Positions 13,718 through 20,976 of a DNA stretch of 22,240 bases are shown here, piece by piece. Numbering within the stretch: the first letter of the stretch is position 1; every line of letters starts with the position of its first letter. The position numbers and the translations under genes were made by a program. The DNA comes from UBA993 sp964389365 (lineage in GTDB: Bacteria > Bacillota > Dethiobacteria > DTU022): NCBI GenBank assembly GCA_964389365.1, contig CAYMDO010000033.1:1-22240 (forward strand). Direction: 5' to 3'. The notes beneath the pieces were generated by a model that saw only the letters and a list, made by a program, of their open reading frames with translations, was not told where the DNA came from and ran no database searches.

Positions 13718-16501
13718 TTAGATGCCCTCCTTTGCCACTTCAACTGACAGGGTTCCAAAATGTTCATCCGGTAAATCGTTCTTCTTCAGCTTAATGGTTA
13801 CCATTTCGCCCGGCGTTAAAACCCTTTTTTTTATTTTTTTGATTACGCGCTGGTCAGCTTTAACCACCAGGGCGCTATTCTCGTGGTTGCCACGCACCCG
13901 CATATAAAGTTCCAGGTTTTCTTTGAGCTGGTTCTTCCTGACCCTGTGCGGGACAATATAGCCAATATGTTTTAGCGGTTTTGTATGGAAGGTAGATCCG
14001 TTTTCCGGTACGGCTGCGCCACCCTTAATCATTGCCGCTGCGCCTTGTCCCGCCCGGTAGCTTTCGTCAGTGACCCAATCGACCAGATCGTGCACATGAA
14101 CTACATTGCCGCAGGCGAAGATCCCCGGGATGGTGGTTTCCATCGCTTCGTTTACAGTCGGGCCGCCTGTTGCCCGATCTAGTTCAATACCAGCTTCTTT
14201 CGATAGCTCGTTTTCCGGAATCAGGCCGCGGGAAAAAAGAATCGTATCGCATTTAATCTCACTGAAAGTGCCTTCGATCGGCTGTTTGTTTTCATCTGTC
14301 CGGGCAATGGTTACACTTTCGACCCGGTTCCTGCCTTTAATATCGACGATGGTATGACGGTAGAGCATGGGGATGCCGTAGTCTTCAACGCATTGCACAT
14401 AATTTCTGACCAGGCCGTCGGAATAATCTTTACGCTCGATTACTGCCGCGACTTCAGCGCCTTCGAGCACCATTCTCCGGGCCATAATCAGGCCGATATC
14501 GCCGGAACCGAAAACGACAACCCTCCGGCCGACCATGTATCCTTCGATGTTGACAAAACGCTGCGCGGTACCGGCTGAGAAGATACCGGCCGGGCGCATG
14601 CCGGGGATATTGATTGCCCCCCTGGTTCTCTCCCGGCAGCCCATGCCAAGGACAATGGCCTTGGCTTGAATCGTTGTCAGCCCGTCCGTGGTATTGATAT
14701 AAGTGATCTTTTTATCGGCACTGATTGATAATACCATCGTGTCAAGTTTACAGCGGATGCCTTCTGCTTTAAGCAGGTCGATAAATCGTTCGGCATATTC
14801 CGGGCCGGTAAGCTCTTCCCTGAATTGATGCAGGCCAAACCCGTTGTGGATGCACTGCTGCAGAATACCGCCCAGCTCATGGTCGCGCTCAATTACCAGG
14901 ATATCCTCGATGCCGCTCTGCCTGGCGGCAACAGCTGCCGCCATACCCGCCGGGCCGCCGCCGACGACTACCAGGTCATAACCTGCTTTTACTCCAGTTT
15001 CGATGGCTAGGCTGCTGCTGTGGGGCGGGTATTTGCCGCTAGATCCATTTTCACGCGAAATAATTTCCCTTTTTTTAGTGGGGCCGCTTAAAATAAATGA
15101 ACCGGGGTTATCTTTATTTATCTCCGGCATATTTTTGCCCAACTCGTTTGCTAAAATTTGCATTACCCGCGGCCCGCAAAAACCGCCTTGGCAGCGGCCT
15201 CCGCCGGGGCGGGTTCGCTTCTTGATTCCATCAACTGTACGCGCTCCGACCGGGCCGTGGATAGCCCTGATAATCTCGCCTTCGGTTATGTTTTCGCAGC
15301 GGCAGATGATGCGGCCGTAACGGGGATCGTCGGCTATCATTATTTTCCTGTCTTTTTCGGGCAGGGACATAAAAGGTTTGTAGCTTCTGGCGCGGGCAGT
15401 AAAGCGGTCTTTCATTTTTAACCCATCCGCTTTCGCGGCGATCAGGCCGGCAACATGTATGGCAATAGCCGGAGCCGCCGCCAGGCCCGGTGAGTCGATG
15501 CCCGCTACATTGAAAAACCCTGGTGTTGAGCCGGATTCTTCAATAATAAAATCACCGCCGTCGGTTTTGGCTCTCAACCCGCTGAAGGTGGTGATTACTT
15601 CATGGAAGGGCAGGTTCTTTTTGAGCTTTTTGGCTTGTTCTTCGACATATTGCAGGCCGGGTGCGGTAGTTGCCGTATCTTCAGGCGAGTTGACAGCTTC
15701 AGCATTGGGGCCGACGATCAGGTTGCCGTGGGCGGTCGGTGAAACAAGGACCCCTTTCCCCAACGCCGTGGGGCACGGAAAGAGGACATGGCAGGCATAA
15801 GCCCCCGTTCCTTTATCAAGCAGATAGTATTCGCCGCGGCTCGGTTTGATGGTGAACTCGGCGGGGTTGATCATTTCGCTAATTTTTCCGGCATAGAGGC
15901 CTGCGGCATTGATTACGTACCGTGCTTCGACAATTTTTGAACTGCAGCTGACAGTAAAAGATGTTTTATTGTTTTTGATAGCTGTGACCGGGCTGTCCAG
16001 CAATAGTTCAGCGCCGTTTGCCACAGCGCTTTCCGCCAGGGCGATCGCCAGCAGGTAGGGGTCGGTAATCCCGGCTGTGGGGGCATAGAGAGCGCCAACG
16101 GCGTTTTCATTCAGGCCCGGTTCAATTTGATTCAGCCGGGGTTGATCGATTATTTCCAAGCCGGGTATGTTGTTTTTCCGGCCCCTAGCGAGCAGCTGTT
16201 TTAAAATCGCCATCTCATCTTCACAAAATGCGATTACCAGAGAACCAATCTGTTCGAATGGCACTTCGAGCTCTTCGCAAAGTGCCGGGTAGATCATGTT
16301 GCCCTCGGCATTAAATTTTGCCTTCAAAGTTCCCGGTTCGGGATCAAACCCTGAGTGGACAATTGCACTGTTGGCTTTGGTTGTGCCGTTGGCAACATCG
16401 CTGTCTTTCTCGATCAGGATCAGTTTAATGTCATACCTGGAAAGTTCTCGGGTTATGGCTGTGCCGATTATTCCGGCACCGATTACAGCAACATCGTACA
16501 T
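13718..16501 (-). CDS. Fused GlpA-like FAD dehydrogenase / BFD-type [2Fe-2S] / NAD(FAD) oxidoreductase
   Basis: This single 927-residue frame contains three modules. Residues 1-370 form a DAO/GlpA-like FAD domain with DVAVIGAGIIGTAI (GxGxxG at 8-13) and a C-terminal FNVAGIDSPGLAAAPAI element. Residues 398-455 are a BFD-like [2Fe-2S] domain with Cys400, Cys402, Cys437 and Cys442. After a Ser/Gly/Pro-rich linker (about 465-505), residues 508-830 form a pyridine nucleotide-disulfide-type oxidoreductase with FAD motif GGGPAG (514-519), NAD motif GSGDIG (665-670) and the ACGN motif (797-799); a small C-terminal domain follows. The first two modules together and the third are often separate adjacent genes. 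ATG 16499-16501 has GGAGG 6 nt upstream. By family it may oxidise glycerol-3-phosphate or a related 2-hydroxy substrate; the true substrate is uncertain. Confidence 0.9.
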   Translation of the reverse strand: MYDVAVIGAGIIGTAITRELSRYDIKLILIEKDSDVANGTTKANSAIVHSGFDPEPGTLKAKFNAEGNMIYPALCEELEVPFEQIGSLVIAFCEDEMAILKQLLARGRKNNIPGLEIIDQPRLNQIEPGLNENAVGALYAPTAGITDPYLLAIALAESAVANGAELLLDSPVTAIKNNKTSFTVSCSSKIVEARYVINAAGLYAGKISEMINPAEFTIKPSRGEYYLLDKGTGAYACHVLFPCPTALGKGVLVSPTAHGNLIVGPNAEAVNSPEDTATTAPGLQYVEEQAKKLKKNLPFHEVITTFSGLRAKTDGGDFIIEESGSTPGFFNVAGIDSPGLAAAPAIAIHVAGLIAAKADGLKMKDRFTARARSYKPFMSLPEKDRKIMIADDPRYGRIICRCENITEGEIIRAIHGPVGARTVDGIKKRTRPGGGRCQGGFCGPRVMQILANELGKNMPEINKDNPGSFILSGPTKKREIISRENGSSGKYPPHSSSLAIETGVKAGYDLVVVGGGPAGMAAAVAARQSGIEDILVIERDHELGGILQQCIHNGFGLHQFREELTGPEYAERFIDLLKAEGIRCKLDTMVLSISADKKITYINTTDGLTTIQAKAIVLGMGCRERTRGAINIPGMRPAGIFSAGTAQRFVNIEGYMVGRRVVVFGSGDIGLIMARRMVLEGAEVAAVIERKDYSDGLVRNYVQCVEDYGIPMLYRHTIVDIKGRNRVESVTIARTDENKQPIEGTFSEIKCDTILFSRGLIPENELSKEAGIELDRATGGPTVNEAMETTIPGIFACGNVVHVHDLVDWVTDESYRAGQGAAAMIKGGAAVPENGSTFHTKPLKHIGYIVPHRVRKNQLKENLELYMRVRGNHENSALVVKADQRVIKKIKKRVLTPGEMVTIKLKKNDLPDEHFGTLSVEVAKEGI

Positions 16502-16560
16502 GGCAAACCTCCTGCAGCGTTTAAATTAAATAAATTCGGCCAGCCGGATATCGATCAAAA

Positions 16561-17751
16561 TCATTTAATTTCTTGGACAAAAGCCTCAATACGGTCCAGG
16601 CCTTCCGTTATTTTTTTCATTGATGTGGCAAAAGACAGCCTTATATAATCAGGAGCGCCAAAACCGGAACCCGGAACAACAGCCACCTTTTGATTTTCAA
16701 GCAGGAGGGCGGAAAAGTCATCGCCGCTATTAAGCGTGCTGTTCCGGAAAGCTTTACCGATTGCGCCGGCGGTTGATACAAAAATGTAAAAAGCGCCCTG
16801 TGGCTCAAGAGCTTTAAGGTAAGGCAGGCTAATTATACGTTGATAAATGTAGCGCCGGCGTTCGTCAAAAGCGCGCCGCATCTCCGCCACACTATCCTGC
16901 GGCCCTTTTAACGCTGCAACAGCCGCCTTCTGGGCGATTGAATTCGGGTTTGAAGCGGTGTGACTCTGGATATTGGCCATAACCATGGCAATCTCGGAAG
17001 AAGAAGCAGTGTAACCGATGCGCCATCCGGTCATGGCGTAACTTTTTGAAACGCCATTTACCACGACGGTAAGGTCCCGGATTTTTTCGTCAAAACCGGC
17101 TATACTGACATGTTCTTCTTCGCTGTAAACCAGCTTTTCATAGATTTCGTCAGAAATTACATAGATCTTATTGGCAGTGCAAAAATCGGCAATCGCCTGC
17201 AGCTCGCCTCTGCCATATACCTGGCCGGTCGGGTTGGATGGGCTGTTTAGTATAAGGACTTTACTTTTCGGGGACAGAGCTCTTTGCAGATCACTGACCG
17301 TTGCTTTCAGGTTATTCGCCAGTTCGGTTTCTACCACCACCGGCACGCCGTCGTTCAGGCGGACCATTTCGGGGTAGCTGACCCAGAAAGGGGCGGGAAT
17401 CAGCACTTCATCCCCTGGGTTCAGCAGGGCAGCCAATACGTTGTTGATCGAGTGTTTTGCCCCGTTGCTTACTACTACCTGCGATGGTTGATAGGCCAGG
17501 CCGTTGTCGGCCAGCAGCTTGCCGCATATCGCTTCCCTTAATTCAAGCGTTCCGGCAGCCGGGGTATAGCGGGTGTGGCCTGTGTTGATCGCTTTAATCG
17601 CTTCTTCGCGAATCAGGGCAGGCGTATCAAAATCGGGTTCACCGGCTCCAAAACCGATTACATCAATACCCTGGCCTTGCATCTCTTTTGCCTTGCTGTC
17701 GATGGCCATAGTCGGCGAAGGACTGATCGCCAAAGCTTTTTTTGACAACAT
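16561..17751 (-). CDS. Pyridoxal-phosphate class I aminotransferase (aspartate aminotransferase type)
   Basis: This 396-residue fold-type I aminotransferase has the N-terminal GFGAGEPDFDTP (33-44), the NPTG element NSPSNPTGQVY (169-179) with Asn173, the cofactor-binding DEIYEKLVY near 201-209, the Schiff-base Lys236 in NGVSKSYAMTGWRIGY, and the C-terminal YIRLSF arginine for the substrate carboxylate. Length and motifs match the AspB/AspC subgroup of clostridia, which transfer the amino group between aspartate and 2-oxoglutarate. The start is ATG 17749-17751 after GGGGGTGA. The oxidoreductase gene begins 59 nt downstream on the same strand, so they may share a transcript. Exact amino-acid preference is not readable. 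Confidence 0.92.
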   Translation of the reverse strand: MLSKKALAISPSPTMAIDSKAKEMQGQGIDVIGFGAGEPDFDTPALIREEAIKAINTGHTRYTPAAGTLELREAICGKLLADNGLAYQPSQVVVSNGAKHSINNVLAALLNPGDEVLIPAPFWVSYPEMVRLNDGVPVVVETELANNLKATVSDLQRALSPKSKVLILNSPSNPTGQVYGRGELQAIADFCTANKIYVISDEIYEKLVYSEEEHVSIAGFDEKIRDLTVVVNGVSKSYAMTGWRIGYTASSSEIAMVMANIQSHTASNPNSIAQKAAVAALKGPQDSVAEMRRAFDERRRYIYQRIISLPYLKALEPQGAFYIFVSTAGAIGKAFRNSTLNSGDDFSALLLENQKVAVVPGSGFGAPDYIRLSFATSMKKITEGLDRIEAFVQEIK

Positions 17752-17944
17752 CTCGGTTCACCCCCGGCTATATAATCTGGAAATTATTTTATCACAGAAA
17801 AGGCTGAAGATCTCCTCTGTCTGCAGGATACCGGATTCCATTGATTTATTGCCGGCAGAAGGATTTCAACCACAGGCCTGGCGCCATGTGAATAAAATTA
17901 GCCGGGCAGGGGGCTCGGGGGTGCAAAACATTCCTGCGGAAGTT
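17752..17944. other. Intergenic region upstream of the aminotransferase gene
   Basis: This 193-nt spacer separates two minus-strand genes. It probably holds the aminotransferase promoter in its AT-rich right-to-left end (about 17765-17800, with TTATAT and TAAAAT stretches), but no clear -35/-10 pair stands out. I see no T-box or riboswitch core and no strong terminator. Confidence 0.4.
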
Positions 17945-18934
17945 TTACCTGAGCATTTTTTTAACGTAAGCCGGGGGGATCCAGAGCAGATCGTTCTCAA
18001 GCAGCTGCATTGGGTTAACCGGAGCTTGCCCGGCATTAACCTCCCAGTGCAAATGCGGCCCATTGGCATAGCCGGTCATTCCAACTGTGCCGATCTGCTC
18101 GCCGCGATCAACTGAATCCCCCGGTTGTACTGTAATTGTTTCAAGATGCATATAGGTGCTGGAAAAATTGAGGCCGTGATCGATGATCACTGTGTTGCCG
18201 CCGGAAAGTAAAAATTCGGCCAGTCTGACAATGCCGCGATTGGTGGCCACTACGGGCAGGCCTTCATCAGCGGCAATATCAATACCATTGTGGCGGCGGG
18301 GCGGGCTGTCGTTGATGTAGCGGATAGCGGCATATTCAGAGGAGATTTTGCCTTCGAGAGGCGCTAAGAAACCCTGCATCCATAGCGGGTGAGGCTCTGT
18401 TGTTTCGCGGGCCATGCGCATTTTTTCACGGTCTTCGGCCAGGCGCTCCGCCGACCAGCCGGCAGTTGCCGTGGGAGGCACCCTGAAACGGGAAACCTGA
18501 AAGTCTTTGGAGCCGATTTCCAGATCACCAAAGGCTAAAACAGCTTTGCTACCGGTTTCTTCCAATAAAATGCTCACCCTGTAAATGCCCGGCTCGGTAT
18601 CGGAACTGATTCCGGTTACTGCAAACAGGCTCTCGCCTATATGGTAGTAACAGGATACAGTTCCCTGAAAACCGGAATCGATCGCCACCGCCTTGTCAAT
18701 ATTAACCGGTACTGCTTCAATTACTAAAAAATCACCGGGAAACGGATTCTCCGGGTAGAAATATATTTGGGTTTCGGTGGTGTCCTTAATAAAATATGGT
18801 TTTAAATATTTAACCTGATCCCCGGGGCCCGCTGCCGGCAACGGTTTAGTCAAATTGATCAGGAGGAAAGAGATAATTACTGCCACCACTGATAATACCG
18901 GGTAAAATAAAACCGGCCTGCAGACTGTTTTCAT
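17945..18934 (-). CDS. Membrane-anchored M23 family metallopeptidase
   Basis: This 329-residue protein has an N-terminal hydrophobic anchor or signal (about 8-28), an extracellular beta-rich region (about 40-150), a charged helical link (about 160-180) and a LytM/M23 domain (about 190-312). Zinc ligands are visible as RHNGIDIAAD (His215, Asp219) and HLHWEV (His294, His296), with the usual YMHLE (His263), so the site looks intact. Such enzymes cut peptidoglycan peptides or regulate amidases outside the membrane. The middle region, PENPFPGDFLVIEAVP, resembles domains seen before LytM domains in clostridial proteins. ATG 18932-18934 is the only possible start after an in-frame stop; its GGGG ribosome binding site is distant. 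It follows the aldolase gene by 37 nt. Confidence 0.9.
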   Translation of the reverse strand: MKTVCRPVLFYPVLSVVAVIISFLLINLTKPLPAAGPGDQVKYLKPYFIKDTTETQIYFYPENPFPGDFLVIEAVPVNIDKAVAIDSGFQGTVSCYYHIGESLFAVTGISSDTEPGIYRVSILLEETGSKAVLAFGDLEIGSKDFQVSRFRVPPTATAGWSAERLAEDREKMRMARETTEPHPLWMQGFLAPLEGKISSEYAAIRYINDSPPRRHNGIDIAADEGLPVVATNRGIVRLAEFLLSGGNTVIIDHGLNFSSTYMHLETITVQPGDSVDRGEQIGTVGMTGYANGPHLHWEVNAGQAPVNPMQLLENDLLWIPPAYVKKMLR

Positions 18935-18971
18935 GGTCTTTTACTTAACCCCTACCTTGCAGAAGGTTTAT

Positions 18972-19628
18972 TTACTTCCTGCGCGCGGCCACAGCTTTAT
19001 TCCAATCGTCTAAAAAGCGCTCAATTCCGGCGTCGGTAAGAGGGTGCTTGAACATCTGTTTCAAAACCGTAAAGGGTATGGTAGCAATATGAGCGCCGGC
19101 CAAAGCCGCTGCGGCAACATGTTCAGGGTGGCGGATGCTGGCAGCTATTACCTCGGATTTCAGGTCATGCAGGTGAATAACATCAACCAGGTCGCTTACC
19201 AGGTCGATGCCACGGTATCCAATATCATCAAGCCGGCCGATAAAGGGGCTGATATAAGCGGCCCCGGCTTTGGCGGCCAGCAATGCCTGGTTGACGGAAA
19301 AAACCAGGGTAACGTTAATTTTTATCCCTTCCGGGGCCAGTGTTTTCACCGCCTGCATCCCTTCCGGGGTAATTGGAATTTTTACAACAACATTCTGGTG
19401 TACGGCAGACAGCTTGCGGGCTTCACTGACGATCCCCTCGTAGTTTAGCGAGATTACTTCTGCACTGACCGGGCCGTTAACCAGCTCGCAGATAGAGGGC
19501 AGGATCTTGGCAAATTCTTTGTCTTCACGGGCGGCAAGCGATGGGTTGGTTGTAACCCCGCAGATCACGCCCCACTTAACAGCTTCTCTGATTTCATCAA
19601 CATTGGCTGAATCAAGGTAAAGATTCAT
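18972..19628 (-). CDS. fsa: Fructose-6-phosphate aldolase / transaldolase-like protein
   Basis: This 218-residue protein of the small transaldolase (TalC/MipB/Fsa) family has LYLDSANVDEI at the N terminus, GVTTNPSL (24-31), VVKIPITPEG with the Schiff-base Lys83, KINVTLVFSVNQALLAAKAGA, YISPFIGRLDD, and a C-terminal PLTDAGIERFLDDW. These cytoplasmic enzymes either transfer dihydroxyacetone in the pentose phosphate pathway or cleave fructose-6-phosphate; sequence alone does not settle which. Length is typical. ATG 19626-19628 is preceded by GGGAGG with 9 nt spacing. It heads a minus-strand pair with the M23 gene. Confidence 0.93.
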   Translation of the reverse strand: MNLYLDSANVDEIREAVKWGVICGVTTNPSLAAREDKEFAKILPSICELVNGPVSAEVISLNYEGIVSEARKLSAVHQNVVVKIPITPEGMQAVKTLAPEGIKINVTLVFSVNQALLAAKAGAAYISPFIGRLDDIGYRGIDLVSDLVDVIHLHDLKSEVIAASIRHPEHVAAAALAGAHIATIPFTVLKQMFKHPLTDAGIERFLDDWNKAVAARRK

Positions 19629-19664
19629 ATATTGGGACCTCCCGGATTTATTTTTGATAATTCA

Positions 19665-19670
19665 ATTATA
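19665..19670 (-). promoter_or_regulatory. -10 box upstream of the transaldolase gene
   Basis: A perfect TATAAT on the minus strand lies 36 nt before the start codon. No good -35 hexamer is seen at 16-18 nt, so strength is uncertain. Confidence 0.5.
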
Positions 19671-19724
19671 CCTGAAGATGCTTATAAATGCTTTACAACT
19701 GGTTTAGCGCGCCCGCTGACGCTG

Positions 19725-19753
19725 TTGCCAGCAACAAATGCGGCTGTTAGAAT
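19725..19753 (+). promoter_or_regulatory. Promoter of the acyltransferase-glycosyltransferase unit
   Basis: TTGCCA (19725-19730) and TAGAAT (19748-19753) are 17 nt apart. Transcription from about 19760 would leave a leader near 168 nt before the acyltransferase start. The leader holds a possible 13-codon reading frame (TTG 19778, after AGGAAGGTG), but no hairpin with a T tract. Confidence 0.6.
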
Positions 19754-19927
19754 GAAGCGAGAGGAAGGTGAAGAACATTGAAGGCGGTCAATGGTCCGGC
19801 CACGCATTTCGCGGGGTGATTCATCTAGCAATCTATCTCAAATAACTCTTTTTTAAATTAAGCATCCTTTCAAGATTGGTATTCGGATGGCTCGCCGGAA
19901 AATGCGGTGCGGAAAGGAAGTATTTTT

Positions 19928-20923
19928 TTGTCCCGGAAAGTTTATGAGTTCAGGGAAGATGGTTTTTCACTGTTTGAAAAGTTTGATCTTGCCCGGTATC
20001 CGCACCTGCTGTGGCCGTCGGTTTTCATTTTACCTTTTTGGCTGGAATCATGGTGGGGGCAATTCGGGAAAGATTACGAGCCGTTGCTGTTTTCGGTTTG
20101 GAAAGAAGGAGTGCCGGTTGGCATCGCGCCTTTAAAGCGTAAAGATAGTTCCGTTTCATTACTGGGCAGCCCTGATGTTTGCGACTATCTTGATTTTATT
20201 GTCACGCCGGGCGAAGAAAGAAATTTCTTCAGAACCCTTTTCGGGGCCCTGGAGCAGCGCGGAATTACTAACATGGAGCTATTCTGCCAGCGTCCTGAAG
20301 CTGCGATCTTTGGCAGCTTTTTTGCGGATAAACAGATTGAGGGCTGGAGAGGATTTTTTGAGGAAGAAAATACCTCATCTGAGGTTCAACTTGCAGGCAG
20401 CTGGGAATTATACCTTGCCGGCCTGCAAAAAAAACAGCGCCATGAGGTGAGGCGCAAACTACGGAAACTGGAAACAGAAACGCACGGTTTTCGTTACAGG
20501 CGCCTGGCAGAAAAAAATGAAGTAATCGGCTATATACCATTTTTCCTGGATTTGTTTCTCCAGAATCCGGAGAAACAAGGTTTTTTGAACGCCGGGATGG
20601 AGAAATTTTTTTACCGGCTGATCACCGCAGCCGCAGAAATAGAGCTGGTCCGCTTTGGCATCCTGGAGATTGAAAGCCGCTCGGTGGCTGCCGTACTTTA
20701 CTTTGATTATATGGATCGGATATATCTTTACAACAGCGGATACGACAGTGAATATCAATCGCTGAGCGTCGGTTTGATGGCTAAAATATTATGTATTAAA
20801 GATAGTATAGAAAGAGGCAAACACATTTTTGATTTTCTTAAAGGCCGCGAAACCTATAAAGCCCGCCTCGGAGGAGAGACTGTGCCGATCTATAAAGTCA
20901 TCCTGGAAAAACAGCCCCGCTGA
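19928..20923 (+). CDS. CelD/BioF2-like GNAT acyltransferase family protein
   Basis: This 331-residue protein resembles the BioF2-like acetyltransferase (GNAT) family that includes CelD of cellulose synthesis loci. Supporting features are an N-terminal half with FILPFWLESWWGQFGKDYEP and VPVGIAPLKR, a central basic helix QKKQRHEVRRKLRKLE that commonly follows the (S/G)xxxRxxxRRxxR pattern, and a C-terminal FGILEIESRSVAAVLYFDYMDRIYLYNSGYD with LKGRETYKARLGG. Such proteins are linked to exopolysaccharide or peptidoglycan modification. I chose TTG 19928, 7 nt after AAAGGAAG (19913-19920); GTG 19907 is in frame but has no ribosome binding site. The GT4 gene follows 53 nt later. The acyl donor and acceptor are unknown. 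Confidence 0.85.
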   Translation: MSRKVYEFREDGFSLFEKFDLARYPHLLWPSVFILPFWLESWWGQFGKDYEPLLFSVWKEGVPVGIAPLKRKDSSVSLLGSPDVCDYLDFIVTPGEERNFFRTLFGALEQRGITNMELFCQRPEAAIFGSFFADKQIEGWRGFFEEENTSSEVQLAGSWELYLAGLQKKQRHEVRRKLRKLETETHGFRYRRLAEKNEVIGYIPFFLDLFLQNPEKQGFLNAGMEKFFYRLITAAAEIELVRFGILEIESRSVAAVLYFDYMDRIYLYNSGYDSEYQSLSVGLMAKILCIKDSIERGKHIFDFLKGRETYKARLGGETVPIYKVILEKQPR

Positions 20924-20940
20924 TCAGTAAGGCGCAAAAA

Positions 20941-20974
20941 TATTAACTGCGGTATCAGGTACGGAGAGCATGCA
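20941..20974 (+). repeat. Upstream element copy B (shared with 3520-3550)
   Basis: A 34-nt stretch just before the second GT4 gene. It carries the same 13-mer TATTAACTGCGGT and distal GAGCATGCA as copy A. Here it includes the GGAG ribosome binding site (20963-20966) and ends 2 nt before the ATG. Confidence 0.55.
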
Positions 20975-20976
20975 TA

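Noticed and set aside
17756..17839. 27-codon minus-strand frame (MESGILQTEEIF...) ending just before the aminotransferase
   Set aside because: The ATG has no ribosome binding site and the peptide matches nothing I know; the stop near the next start may be coincidence.
17573..18115. Plus-strand 180-residue frame spanning the aminotransferase start and M23 end
   Set aside because: It runs antisense to two confident genes, has no ribosome binding site and no known motif.
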